The position numbers and the translations under genes are program-made. Shown here piece by piece: positions 53,558 to 62,126 of a stretch of DNA of 64,000 bases (positions are counted from its first letter, which is position 1; each line of letters starts with the position of its first letter). This DNA is from Teichococcus oryzae (GTDB lineage: Bacteria; Pseudomonadota; Alphaproteobacteria; Acetobacterales; Acetobacteraceae): NCBI RefSeq assembly GCF_008386565.1, contig NZ_VUKA01000001.1, forward strand, positions 186,001 to 250,000. The letters run 5' to 3'. The notes beneath the pieces are model-generated. The model saw nothing but the letters and a program-made list of their open reading frames with translations. It ran no database searches and was not told the DNA's origin.

Positions 53558-54127
53558 ATGGCGCTCTCCGCCCTTGTGCTTTGCTCGCGCGCGCTGCTGA
53601 AGATCGGCGCACAGCCCATTGCCTCCCTCGATGAGGGCACCGCCGAGGCGGAGGTGGCGGCGCATCTTTATCCATCGGCCCGCGACGCGCTGCTGTCGGC
53701 GCATCCCTGGACTTTCGCCACGGGGCAGATGGAGCTGCCGCGCCTGACCGCGGTGCCGCGTGCGGATTACGCCCATGCCTTCCAGTTGCCGGCGGATTTC
53801 CTGCGGGCGATCTCGGCCGGCGGTGGCCGGGCAGGGCATGGCCTCGACTACCGCATCCATGAAAGCCGGCTGCACAGCAACGCGGCCCAGGCCACGCTGA
53901 CCTACCTGTTCCGCCCGGCCGAGAGCGCCTTTCCGGCCTTCTTCGCCAGCGCGCTGGTGGCGCGGCTCGCCGCCGAGTTCTGCATTCCCCTGACGGAAAG
54001 CACGTCCCGCGCGGAGATGCTGCATCGCTTGGCGGAAAGCGAGTTCCGCCACGCCAGGCTGATCGACAGCCAGCAGGACACGCCGCGCGCGCTGAACGAC
54101 TTTCCGCTGATCACTGCGAGGGGATGA
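53558..54127 (+). CDS. phage tail tubular protein A-like
   Basis: A 189-residue protein in the T7 gp11 position. ALSALVLCSRALLKIGAQPIASLDEGTAEAE, LYPSARDALLSAHPWTFA and the later FRPAESAFPAFFASALVARLAAEF are the family pattern of gatekeeper/adaptor proteins below the portal. GGGAG precedes the ATG at 53558. It overlaps the next frame by 4 bases (ATGA) if that gene starts at its first ATG. Confidence 0.82.
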   Translation: MALSALVLCSRALLKIGAQPIASLDEGTAEAEVAAHLYPSARDALLSAHPWTFATGQMELPRLTAVPRADYAHAFQLPADFLRAISAGGGRAGHGLDYRIHESRLHSNAAQATLTYLFRPAESAFPAFFASALVARLAAEFCIPLTESTSRAEMLHRLAESEFRHARLIDSQQDTPRALNDFPLITARG

Positions 54128-54132
54128 ACACC

Positions 54133-56013
54133 ATGGCCGGTGGCCGCAGCATCAAAACCAGCTTCACGGCCGGCGAACTCGGCGACCATCTGCTCGGCCG
54201 CGGCGATCTGCGCGCCTATGAGAATGGTGCGCGGCGCCTGCGCAACGTGTTCATCCAGCCGACCGGCGGTGTGACGCGCCGCCCCGGCCTGCGCCATGTC
54301 GCCATCCTGCCCGGCGCCGCCCGGCTGGTCGGCTTCGAGTTCAACACCGAGCAAACCTATCTCCTGGCCCTGACCCATCAGCGGTTGCAGGTGTTCATGG
54401 GCGACACGGAGGTCGCAAGCCTCGCCGCGCCCTGGACCGCCGCGATGCTGGACCAGATCGCCTGGACGCAAAGCGCCGATACTTTGCTGCTGCTGCATCC
54501 CGGCATGCCGCCCCAGCGCGTGACGCGCAGCAGCCACACGGCATGGTCCATCGGCGCCTGGCAGTGGGTCGCGCAGCCTTTCCACCGCTTTGCTCCGGCC
54601 GCCGTCACGCTGGCAGCCAGCGGGGCCACCGGCCATGTGACGCTGAGTGCCAGCACCGCTTTCTTTGTGGCCGCGCATGCCGGCGTGGTGCTGCGCATCG
54701 GATTGAAGCGTGTGCTGGTCACCGCCGTCACGTCCGGAACCCAGGCCACAGCCCAGGTGCTGGACACCCTTTCCGGCACCGCGGCCACAACGGACTGGGA
54801 CGAGGCCGCCTTCAGCGCGGCGCGCGGCTGGCCGGTTTGCGCCTGCTTCCATCAGGATCGCCTGGTTCTGGGTGGTTCGCGCGACCTGCCGAACCGGCTG
54901 TGGCTGTCGCGATCCGGTGATCTGTTCAATTTCGATCTCGGCGTGGGCCTCGATGATCAGGCCATCGAGTTCGGATTGCTGTCCGATCAGGTCAACGCCA
55001 TTCGCGCCGTGTTCTCCGGCCGGCACCTCCAGGTCTTCACCTCGGGCGCCGAATGGATGGTGACCGGCGATCCGCTGACGCCAGCCTCCATCCAGCTGCA
55101 CCGGCAGACCCGCATCGGCTCCCCTGTGGATCGCATCCTGCAGCCCGTGGATGTGGATGGCAGCACGATCTTTGTCGGCCGCGGCAATCAGGCTGTTTAT
55201 AAATATGCCTACACGGATGTGCAGCAGGCTTATCAGGCGGATGATCTGGCGCTGGTGGCGCGGCACCTGATCAACGGCCCGGTTTCGCTGGCCTATGACC
55301 AGGCGCGCCGCCTGCTGCATGTCGCCATGCGCGACGGCTCGGTCGCGACGCTCACGCTGTTCCGGACGGAGCAGGTCACGGCCTGGACGCGCCAGGAAAC
55401 GGATGGGGCCTTCCGGACCCTGGCCGAGGTGGACGGCATCGTCTGGTGCGCCGTGGAACGGGATGGCGCGGTTCGCCTGGAGCGCTTCGACGATGCGCTC
55501 TGCGTCGATGCCGGCTTGACGGGCAGCGATCCGGTGGAACGGCTGCGCTGGACAGGCTTGCAGCATCTGCACGACCGGGTCGTGCAGGTGGTCGCCAATG
55601 GCGCGCCGCTCGGCGCGAAGCCGGTGGTCGGCAACGCCGTCGAGCTGGATGAGGGCGCCACCTCCCTTCAGGTAGGCCTCGGCTACGGCCACCTGGTCGA
55701 GCCTTTGCCGCCACAGCTTGCCGCGGCGGGCGGCGCGCCGGGCGCGCCGCTCCGCCTGGTGCGGGTCACGTTCCGGCTGCTGCAAACCGCGGCACTGGAA
55801 GTGGATCTTGGCCGTGGCCCGCAACCGGTGCCCTTCCGCCGGATGGACACGCCCCTGCTGGATGCCGCGCCGCCCAGCTTCACCGGCGATGTGGCGCTGC
55901 GCGGCCTCGGCTGGCGCCGTGACACGCTGGCGCCGCTGTGGCGCATCTCCGGCGACGCGCCGCTGCCGCTCACCCTGCTTTCCGTCACCACCGAGACGAG
56001 GATGACCAATTGA
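54133..56013 (+). CDS. phage tail tubular protein B-like (nozzle)
   Basis: A ~626-residue protein in the T7 gp12 position. TSFTAGELGDHLLGRGDLRAYENGARRLRNVF with PTGGVTRRPGLRHV is the standard start of this tail protein family, and FHQDRLVLGGSRDLPNRLWLSRSGDLFNF the central motif. An ATG at 54124 overlaps the stop of the previous gene; the ATG at 54133 has GAGGGG at a better distance. It forms the tail nozzle. Confidence 0.85.
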   Translation: MAGGRSIKTSFTAGELGDHLLGRGDLRAYENGARRLRNVFIQPTGGVTRRPGLRHVAILPGAARLVGFEFNTEQTYLLALTHQRLQVFMGDTEVASLAAPWTAAMLDQIAWTQSADTLLLLHPGMPPQRVTRSSHTAWSIGAWQWVAQPFHRFAPAAVTLAASGATGHVTLSASTAFFVAAHAGVVLRIGLKRVLVTAVTSGTQATAQVLDTLSGTAATTDWDEAAFSAARGWPVCACFHQDRLVLGGSRDLPNRLWLSRSGDLFNFDLGVGLDDQAIEFGLLSDQVNAIRAVFSGRHLQVFTSGAEWMVTGDPLTPASIQLHRQTRIGSPVDRILQPVDVDGSTIFVGRGNQAVYKYAYTDVQQAYQADDLALVARHLINGPVSLAYDQARRLLHVAMRDGSVATLTLFRTEQVTAWTRQETDGAFRTLAEVDGIVWCAVERDGAVRLERFDDALCVDAGLTGSDPVERLRWTGLQHLHDRVVQVVANGAPLGAKPVVGNAVELDEGATSLQVGLGYGHLVEPLPPQLAAAGGAPGAPLRLVRVTFRLLQTAALEVDLGRGPQPVPFRRMDTPLLDAAPPSFTGDVALRGLGWRRDTLAPLWRISGDAPLPLTLLSVTTETRMTN

Positions 56014-56453
56014 TGGCCCAGCTCGCCCCCATTGCCACCCTGGTCGGCACCGGCGCCTCGCTCTATGGCACCGTCCGCCAGGGCCAGGCGCAGGCCGCGC
56101 AGGCCAAGGCCCAGCAGCAGCAGGAAGCCGCCAGCCTTTCTGCCCGCCAGCAGCAACTGGCCGCCGCGCAGCAGGCCGAGGCACGCGGCCGCCAGGATCA
56201 GCTCGACCGCACGGTGGCCTCCACGCGCGCCCGGCTCGCCGCCTCCGGCGTGAGCCCGGACCAGGGCTCCGCGGCCGCCATCACCGAGGGCCTGAGGCAG
56301 GATGCCGCCGAAGCCGCCGCCAGCAGCAGCGAATCCTATGCGGCGCGAATGGCGAGCGGGCGCTCATCCCTGCTCAACGGCGACGGGTCGCTGACCACCT
56401 GGCTGCGGGCCGGCAACAGCTTCGGCGGGGCGATCCGCTCGCTGCTGGACTGA
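56013..56453 (+). CDS. phage internal virion-like protein
   Basis: A 146-residue protein: a short hydrophobic start (APIATLVGTGASLYGTV) then a long Gln/Ala-rich helix (about residues 30-75) likely to be a coiled coil, then Ser/Ala-rich segments. Position after tail tubular B fits T7 gp14-like internal proteins. It starts in a TGATG overlap with the nozzle gene. The large internal proteins gp15 and gp16 of T7 have no counterpart here. Confidence 0.6.
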   Translation: MAQLAPIATLVGTGASLYGTVRQGQAQAAQAKAQQQQEAASLSARQQQLAAAQQAEARGRQDQLDRTVASTRARLAASGVSPDQGSAAAITEGLRQDAAEAAASSSESYAARMASGRSSLLNGDGSLTTWLRAGNSFGGAIRSLLD

Positions 56454-56521
56454 CCATCCGCCGCCACCCTGTTTCCATGGGCGTGGCCATCCCGTCTTCC
56501 CCCTTCGCATGAGAGATCCGC

Positions 56522-58861
56522 ATGGCCGAGCACATCCGCATCGGCGACATTGCGCCGCGTGCCCATTACGCGGCGGATGGCGCCCAAACCATCTTTGTCT
56601 TTCCGTTCCCCATCTTCGAGGAAGGGGATCTGGAGGTCCGGCTCGATGGGATGGTGCAGTCCGAAGGCTTCACCATCCAGGGCGTGGGCCAGTCCGCGGG
56701 CGGCGCCGTGCTGTTCGGTGTTCCGCCGGCCGCCGGCCGGCAGGTGCTGCTGCGCCGGATGATGGTGATCGAACGCATCACCGACTTCCAGTCCAACGGC
56801 GTGCTGCGCGCCCGCACGCTGAATGACGAGCTGGACCGCCAGGTCGCCTCGTTGCAGGACGTGCGCGAGGAGCTTCGCGGCGCCGTTTGTGCCGACCCTG
56901 GCGACGTGCCGGCCTCGCTGGTTCTGCCGTTGCGTGAGGGCCGGGCGAACCGCCTGCTGGCCTTCGACAGCGTCGGCGCCGTCACCACCGTGTCGCGCGA
57001 TCCGTTGCTGCTGGCGCCATTCGGCGGCGCCATCCCGCGCACCGTGGAGGACAAGCTGTCCGAACGCCTGTCGGCGCGTGACTTCGGCGCGGCCGGCAAC
57101 GGAATCGCCGATGACGGGCCGGCCCTGCAGGCCGCGATGAACGCGGCGGCGGCGTCCGGCAAGCATCTGGAGATCGGGGAAGGCACGCACCGCACCACCA
57201 TTCCCCTGATGCTGCCAGGAGCGGCCGCGGGGCTGACCATGCGCGGCAGCATCCTTTACGCCGGACCGGCGGGCGAGACGGCCCTGACGCTCGGCGATGG
57301 CGCGGCAGTGCGCAACCAGGCCAAGACCTATCACGGGCTGCGCGTGCTGCGCGCCACCCTGTCCGACTGGCTGGACGAGCGCGATATCGGCATCGCGATG
57401 CGCAATCTGGATGCCTGCCAGGTGGAGATCCGCCAGGTGGAAGGCTTCACCATCGGCGTCCGCACCATGGGCGTGGAGCTGGGCTTCGAGGACAGCACGC
57501 TGGTGCTGGGCCGTTTCGTCAACAACCGCATCGGCCTCGACATCCACACCGCGACGGCGGCGGCGTGGAACAATTCGATCCGCTATATCGGCGGCCATTT
57601 CGCCAACAGCAGCGCCACCCATCCGGCGATGGACCGCTTTGGCGTGCGCTTCTCCTGCGCCCCGGGGGCCTATAACCGGCACAACGCCCATGTGTTCCTG
57701 GGGCCGGGCTTCGAATTGCAGCGCCAGGGCAGCCCCGGAACCGTTGCGGCCATTCCGTTTCTGCTGCAGGCGGGCGATGAGCGCGGCATCGTTGCGCGGA
57801 GCGTGCGCATGGAGCAGTGCAGCCCCTATGTGGCGCGCCATGCCGGCGGCGCCAATGATTGCCTTTATGAGGTGTCCTATGTCGGCACCTACGCCTTCAC
57901 GGGCGCCGGAATCGACTACACGGTGGCGGCGACGCGCGCCGGCGGCACCGTGATGCCCTTGCATCAGGCGACGGCCGCGCAGGGTTCGCCCCGGCTTGTG
58001 GCCGCGGCCGAAAATCTGCGCCGCCGCGCCTTCCGCCAGACCATCGACAGCCCGGAGGGTGTGGGATTCGAGCAGATGGCGGTGTTGTCCGGCAATCCGT
58101 CCGGGCCGCCGGCCAACCTCGCCGGCTTCGCCTTCGCCGGGTTGTCGCAGTTCGTGTTGAACGCCGACACCATCGGCATCCCCACCAGCCGTGGCCTCGC
58201 CTTCGTTGTCGATGCCAGCAGGTGCAAGGAGTTCTTCATCGCGGCCGAGGGCACCGAGCTGCGGCCGGTGGTCATGCAGTTCGACGCGGCGGAGAAGGTG
58301 CTGGACCATGCCAGCCCGGCCTTGTTCTCCAACATGAACGCCGCCTGGGCCGGCGGCCCGTCCTTCTTCTGGGAAGGCAATGCCGATCTGGATAGCCTGG
58401 TTGGTGGCATCGGCATCAACAACCTGCAGCGCGTGACGCTGCATGGCAATGCGCGCTTCGCCGCCATCGGCGTGCGCGGCGGCACCGCGGGCGCGACGCT
58501 GAAGGCGCTGCGGCTTTATTGCTCGTCCCTGCATGCGCCGGCCCTCATCTATGGCGGCAGCCGGAAATGGGGCGTGCGAGAATACGGCGTCACCGACACG
58601 GGCTGGGCCGTGCCGGCTCTCGCGCCCGGTGAAAGCGCCACCCGCGATGTGACCCTGCCGGGCGTCCGCCAGGGCGACTTCGTGCAGGCAAGCTTCGCCA
58701 AGGCGGAGGGATACCAGTCCGGCGGCGTCGTGTTCCATGCCAGCATCGGCGGCACCGCCTCCGCCGATCAGGTCAGGGTCACGGCGCACAACATCAGCGG
58801 CGGCAGCATCGCCGTGGGCGCAGGCACCCTGTTCGTGCGGGCCGTGAAACCGAGGATCTGA
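56522..58861 (+). CDS. phage tailspike with T7-type anchor and pectate-lyase-like domain
   Basis: A 779-residue protein. Residues ~15-120 (ADGAQTIFVFPFPIFEEGDLEV, split by the T7 gp17 N-terminal pattern) attach it to the tail. DFGAAGNGIADDGPALQ at 187-203 is the entry motif of the pectate-lyase-3 beta-helix found in tailspike depolymerases. The parallel beta-helix seems to run to about residue 480, followed by C-terminal domains with a carbohydrate-binding look. It would recognise and perhaps cleave a surface polysaccharide. Catalytic residues cannot be assigned from sequence alone. Confidence 0.8.
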   Translation: MAEHIRIGDIAPRAHYAADGAQTIFVFPFPIFEEGDLEVRLDGMVQSEGFTIQGVGQSAGGAVLFGVPPAAGRQVLLRRMMVIERITDFQSNGVLRARTLNDELDRQVASLQDVREELRGAVCADPGDVPASLVLPLREGRANRLLAFDSVGAVTTVSRDPLLLAPFGGAIPRTVEDKLSERLSARDFGAAGNGIADDGPALQAAMNAAAASGKHLEIGEGTHRTTIPLMLPGAAAGLTMRGSILYAGPAGETALTLGDGAAVRNQAKTYHGLRVLRATLSDWLDERDIGIAMRNLDACQVEIRQVEGFTIGVRTMGVELGFEDSTLVLGRFVNNRIGLDIHTATAAAWNNSIRYIGGHFANSSATHPAMDRFGVRFSCAPGAYNRHNAHVFLGPGFELQRQGSPGTVAAIPFLLQAGDERGIVARSVRMEQCSPYVARHAGGANDCLYEVSYVGTYAFTGAGIDYTVAATRAGGTVMPLHQATAAQGSPRLVAAAENLRRRAFRQTIDSPEGVGFEQMAVLSGNPSGPPANLAGFAFAGLSQFVLNADTIGIPTSRGLAFVVDASRCKEFFIAAEGTELRPVVMQFDAAEKVLDHASPALFSNMNAAWAGGPSFFWEGNADLDSLVGGIGINNLQRVTLHGNARFAAIGVRGGTAGATLKALRLYCSSLHAPALIYGGSRKWGVREYGVTDTGWAVPALAPGESATRDVTLPGVRQGDFVQASFAKAEGYQSGGVVFHASIGGTASADQVRVTAHNISGGSIAVGAGTLFVRAVKPRI

Positions 58862-58863
58862 TC

Positions 58864-59190
58864 ATGAACCGCCGGGAAGACGTCGCGCCGGAAGCGCTTC
58901 AGCGCGCCATCCGGCGCGTGGTCGAGGATTACGACGCATTTCTGGGGCGCGGACCCGCCCCTGGCACGCATGACGACGCCAAGGCCTTCGCCGCCCATCA
59001 CGCCGCCGCGAAATCGGCCCTGGCGCATCTGGAGCATCTGCTGAAGCTCGCCCGGGGGCAGGGCGATGCGGCGGCCGAGCAGGCCGGCATCGCCCAGGCG
59101 GCCGACCTGCTGCGGCAGGCCCGCGGCGCCCTGGCCGCCGCACCCGATGATGAGGAGGAGGGCGAGGGCGATGGCGGACCTTCCGGCTGA
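58864..59190 (+). CDS. putative small terminase-like protein
   Basis: A 108-residue helical protein with a strongly acidic tail (DDEEEGEGDGG). It lies between the tailspike and the large terminase, the position of T7 gp18, and overlaps the large terminase by 20 bases. Sequence alone does not prove DNA packaging recognition. Start 2 bp after the tailspike stop. Confidence 0.55.
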   Translation: MNRREDVAPEALQRAIRRVVEDYDAFLGRGPAPGTHDDAKAFAAHHAAAKSALAHLEHLLKLARGQGDAAAEQAGIAQAADLLRQARGALAAAPDDEEEGEGDGGPSG

Positions 59191-60607
59191 CCTCGCGGAA
59201 TTCGCCTGGGTCTGGAACAGCGTGGCGGGGCAGGGGACGCCGGTTGTTCACCGCCGTATCCTGCGCTGGCTGCAGCAATGCCGCGATCGCGGCGATGGCC
59301 GGCTGCTGCTGATGGCCTTCCGCGGCTGCGGCAAATCCACACTGGTCGGGCTCTACTGCGCCTGGCTGCTGTCGCGCCGGCCGGAAACCCGCATCCTGGT
59401 GCTGGCGGCCGATCACATGCTGGCCACCAAGATGGTGGCAGCCGTGCGCCGCATCGTTGAACGGCATCCGCTCTGCCGCCACCTGATCCCGCATTCGCCG
59501 GAAGCCTGGACGGTGGACCGCTTCACCGTGCGGCGTGCCGGCGCGCTGCGCGATCCGTCGATGCTGGCAGCGGGGCTGACGGGCAACATCACCGGCACCC
59601 GCGCCGACGTCATCATCTGCGACGATGTCGAGGTCGCCGGCAATTGCGACACCGCCGGAAAGCGCGCCGAACTGCGCGAGCGGCTGGCGGAAACCGAGTT
59701 CATCCTGACACCGGGCGGCACAATCCTGTATGTCGGCACGCCGCATTGCGCCGACAGCCTTTATCGCGACCCAGCGGCGGGGGAGGCGTTCCTTTCCGGC
59801 TATCGCCGCCTCCTGGTGCCGCTGCTGGATGGCGGCGGCCGGAGCGCCTGGCCGGAACGGTTCTCCGCCACAATGATCGCCCAGCTGCGTGAACGCGTAG
59901 GACCGATCCATTTCGGCCGCCAGATGATGCTGCGCCCCGTGGCCGGCGGCGCCGCCCGCCTCGATCCGTCCTCGATCCTGCGCTACGCCGAGGAGATCCA
60001 TTACAGCGAGGCCCAGCAGCGTCCGGTGCTGCACCTTCTGGGCCGGCGGATGGTCTCGGGCGGCGGCTTCTGGGATCCGGCCTATGGCCGGCCGGGAACC
60101 GGCGATGGCAGCGTGCTCGCCGCCACTTATGCCGATGCGGAGGGCAATCACTACCTGCACCGCCTGGCCTATCTGACGCATGAGCCCGATGCGGCGGAGG
60201 ACCCGGCGACCCAGCAATGCCGGGCGGTGGCCGCCATCGCGCGGGACCTGCTGCTGCCGGTGCTGCGCGTGGAAACCAACGGCATCGGCCGCTTCCTGCC
60301 CGCCCTGCTGAAGCGGGAGATGGCGCGCGCCGGCGCCGCCTGCGCGGTGGTGGAACAGCACAGCCGGCGCGCCAAGCAGGAGCGCATCCTTTCGGCGCTC
60401 GACCCGCTGCTCGCGGCACGGCGCCTTTACGCCCATGAACGGATCTTCCGCACGCCCTTTCCCGTGGAGATGGCGGAATGGAAGCCGGATGCCCCGGGCA
60501 CGCGGGACGATGCGCTGGATGCGTTGTCAGGCTGCCTGCTGGCGGAGCCTGTGCGGCTGCCGGGCTCGCCACCCCCGCGTCATGCTCCCGGTTGGCGGGG
60601 CGCATGA
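59171..60607 (+). CDS. phage terminase large subunit
   Basis: A 478-residue packaging motor. Walker A AFRGCGKST is at 49-57, Walker B DVIICDDVE at 146-154, and the coupling motif LYVGTPH follows. The RNase H-like nuclease starts at GFWDPAYGRPGTGDGS with Asp302, and GTRDDALDALSG near the end supplies the last acid. It is a T7 gp19-like terminase. Its stop is followed by 260 bp holding the second hairpin unit. Confidence 0.9.
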   Translation: MADLPADLAEFAWVWNSVAGQGTPVVHRRILRWLQQCRDRGDGRLLLMAFRGCGKSTLVGLYCAWLLSRRPETRILVLAADHMLATKMVAAVRRIVERHPLCRHLIPHSPEAWTVDRFTVRRAGALRDPSMLAAGLTGNITGTRADVIICDDVEVAGNCDTAGKRAELRERLAETEFILTPGGTILYVGTPHCADSLYRDPAAGEAFLSGYRRLLVPLLDGGGRSAWPERFSATMIAQLRERVGPIHFGRQMMLRPVAGGAARLDPSSILRYAEEIHYSEAQQRPVLHLLGRRMVSGGGFWDPAYGRPGTGDGSVLAATYADAEGNHYLHRLAYLTHEPDAAEDPATQQCRAVAAIARDLLLPVLRVETNGIGRFLPALLKREMARAGAACAVVEQHSRRAKQERILSALDPLLAARRLYAHERIFRTPFPVEMAEWKPDAPGTRDDALDALSGCLLAEPVRLPGSPPPRHAPGWRGA

Positions 60608-60657
60608 GGGCGCATCCACTGTCGCGGGAAAATCCCACTGGCATGTTCACTATTTGT

Positions 60658-60686
60658 TTGCATCACTTTTGCTCATCCCGTAAGGA
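60658..60686 (+). promoter_or_regulatory. promoter of the second hairpin unit
   Basis: TTGCAT (60658-60663), 17 bp, TAAGGA (60681-60686). Weaker than the first copy, but with identical spacing to the CTGTCA hairpin (11 bases from -10 start). Confidence 0.6.
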
Positions 60687-60692
60687 TGACGC

Positions 60693-60785
60693 TGTCAGCG
60701 GGCGAGTTGCGCCCGCCGCGTTCCGGCTCACCCTTCACGGCGCCTGATGGCAGCCCGCCCTTTTCCCGGGGGCGGGCTTTTTGTT
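60693..60785 (+). ncRNA. short structured transcript or leader, copy 2
   Basis: Predicted ~90-nt RNA. It starts with CTGTCA (60692-60697), and the hairpin GCGGGCG/CGCCCGC (60698-60716) has loop AGTTG. Compared with copy 1, a C-G pair becomes G-C and a G-U pair becomes C-G while loop and flanks are kept, which argues for selection on RNA structure. An intrinsic terminator ends it before the lysis genes. Confidence 0.58.
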
Positions 60786-60788
60786 GTT
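60752..60788 (+). terminator. intrinsic terminator of copy 2
   Basis: AGCCCGCCC and GGGCGGGCT form a 9-bp stem with a 9-base loop, followed by a T-rich run (TTTTTGTTGTTT). Confidence 0.88.
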
Positions 60789-60867
60789 TCCGCGATCCCC
60801 GCGCCATGTCCGCCGCGCTTGATCCGGCATGGCGTTCCGCTTCCCCCTGAAGCCCGAGGAGGGCCGG

Positions 60868-61242
60868 ATGAACCCGCTTGATCTGGAACCCCAGACATTG
60901 GCCGCCGCCGTGCAGACCCCGATGCTGGCGCTGCTGTTCTGGATGCTGCACGGCCTGCGCCGCGGCATGCCTGGCCCCGCCTGCGAGCCGCACGAGCCGG
61001 TCCGCGGCGACATCGCGGAGCCTGCCGAAGCGCTGGCCCGCACGCGTGATGAACTGGCGGCCTTCAAGCTGGAGGTCGCCCGCACCTATGTCCCGCTTTC
61101 CCTGATCCGCGACGTGGATCAGCGCCTCAGCCAGCACCTGCTGCGCATCGAGGAAAAGCTGGATGCCGCCACCCGGGCGGCGACCGCGACCGCCGCCATC
61201 CAGGCGGCGCAGCTCGGTCGCCGTCCCGATTCCTGCGCCTGA
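60868..61242 (+). CDS. small membrane protein, possible holin
   Basis: A 124-residue protein with one membrane segment (TLAAAVQTPMLALLFWMLHGL, residues ~10-30) and a helical, probably coiled-coil, C-terminal half (SLIRDVDQRLSQHLLRIEEKL). GGAGG lies 5 bases before the ATG at 60868. Placed directly before the cell-wall hydrolase, it fits a holin or spanin role; the family is not recognised. Confidence 0.5.
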   Translation: MNPLDLEPQTLAAAVQTPMLALLFWMLHGLRRGMPGPACEPHEPVRGDIAEPAEALARTRDELAAFKLEVARTYVPLSLIRDVDQRLSQHLLRIEEKLDAATRAATATAAIQAAQLGRRPDSCA

Positions 61243-61279
61243 TCCCGCCAGCCTGTTCCGCACAGAAGGCTTTCCGACC

Positions 61280-61738
61280 ATGCCGAGTGCCGTTCCCGCC
61301 GCCGCCCCCGCTGTTGCCAAGGCCATCCCCCCGCAGGAGGTGCTGGCCATGACGCTTTGGGCCGAGGCGGGCACCTGCCCGGTCCGTGCCATCGAGGCGC
61401 TGGCCGCCACCATCATGAACCGCGTCCGCCTCGCCGAGAGCGGCGCGGCAACACATTGGGGCAAGGACCTGGCGGCCGTGTGCCGCGCGCCATTCCAGTT
61501 TTCCTGCTGGAACCGCAACCATCTGCGGCACCTGCTGATGCTGTCGATCCCGCCCGGCGATGCGGGCATGGCGATCTGCCGCCGCATTGCCGCCCGCGCC
61601 GCATCCGGCACGTTGATGGACCCGACCTCCGGCGCCACCCATGCCCATCACGGCAGCGAACTGCCACCCTGGGCGATCGGCCAGGCGCCGGTGGATGAGA
61701 TCGGCGGCATGCTGTTCTATCGCCTCGCCGGGCGCTAA
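61280..61738 (+). CDS. SleB/CwlJ-type cell-wall hydrolase (phage lysin)
   Basis: A 152-residue hydrolase of the SleB family. Glu29 in LWAEAG is the expected catalytic glutamate; IEALAATIMNRV and CRAPFQFSCWN are family motifs, with the late THAHHGSELPPWA. It lacks a signal peptide and would need the neighbouring membrane protein for export. SleB-like lysins are common in alphaproteobacterial phages and gene transfer agents. Confidence 0.85.
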   Translation: MPSAVPAAAPAVAKAIPPQEVLAMTLWAEAGTCPVRAIEALAATIMNRVRLAESGAATHWGKDLAAVCRAPFQFSCWNRNHLRHLLMLSIPPGDAGMAICRRIAARAASGTLMDPTSGATHAHHGSELPPWAIGQAPVDEIGGMLFYRLAGR

Positions 61739-61747
61739 ACGGGGGGC

Positions 61748-62104
61748 ATGGAGCCCATCATCTACACCATGGTCCGCGACGAGGACTGGCAGGAAGCCCG
61801 CGCAGCCGGCATCTATCGCGGCAGCGCGGATGATGCGCGGGACGGCTTCCTGCACTTCTCCACCGCCGCGCAGCTGCGCGCCAGCGCCGCCAAGCACCGA
61901 GCCGGCCAGCCTGACCTGTGGCTGGTGGCCGCGGATGCCGCGGCGCTCGGGGTCACGTTGCGGTGGGAGCCGGCCAGCGGCGGCTCCCGGCCCGGGTTGT
62001 TCCCGCATCTCTACGGGCCGCTGCCCTTCTCCGCCGTGAAATGGGCGATGCCGCTGCCCTTGCAGCCGGATGGCACCCACCTGTTTCCCGGGGACATTCC
62101 CTGA
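61748..62104 (+). CDS. DUF952 family protein
   Basis: A 118-residue protein with IIYTMVRDEDWQEARAAGIYRGS, DGFLHFSTAAQL and the late FPHLYGPLPFSAV, diagnostic for DUF952, a small ADP-ribosyltransferase-like fold of unknown function. It begins 9 bp after the lysin stop but is a normal chromosomal family, so it probably marks the right flank of the phage cassette. It is convergent with mmcB. Confidence 0.85.
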   Translation: MEPIIYTMVRDEDWQEARAAGIYRGSADDARDGFLHFSTAAQLRASAAKHRAGQPDLWLVAADAAALGVTLRWEPASGGSRPGLFPHLYGPLPFSAVKWAMPLPLQPDGTHLFPGDIP

Positions 62105-62126
62105 CCTGCCAGGGCCGGCCCGGACC

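Larger units (their letters stand above)
49798..61738 (+). mobile_element. podovirus-type morphogenesis cassette (cryptic prophage or domesticated particle)
   Basis: Twelve same-strand genes in the order small protein, portal, scaffold, capsid, tail tubular A and B, internal protein, tailspike, small and large terminase, membrane protein and lysin. This is the T7 late-gene order (gp8-9-10-11-12-internal-17-18-19). No integrase, excisionase, phage RNA polymerase, DNA polymerase or flanking tRNA or att repeat was seen in the window. Boundaries are those of the recognisable cassette; the S24 regulator and the two unknown genes to the left may belong to it. Confidence 0.75.

Noticed and set aside
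48154-61738. Attachment sites, flanking tRNA or integrase for the phage cassette
   Set aside because: I looked for direct repeats at the edges, tRNA-like sequence and recombinase motifs and saw none.
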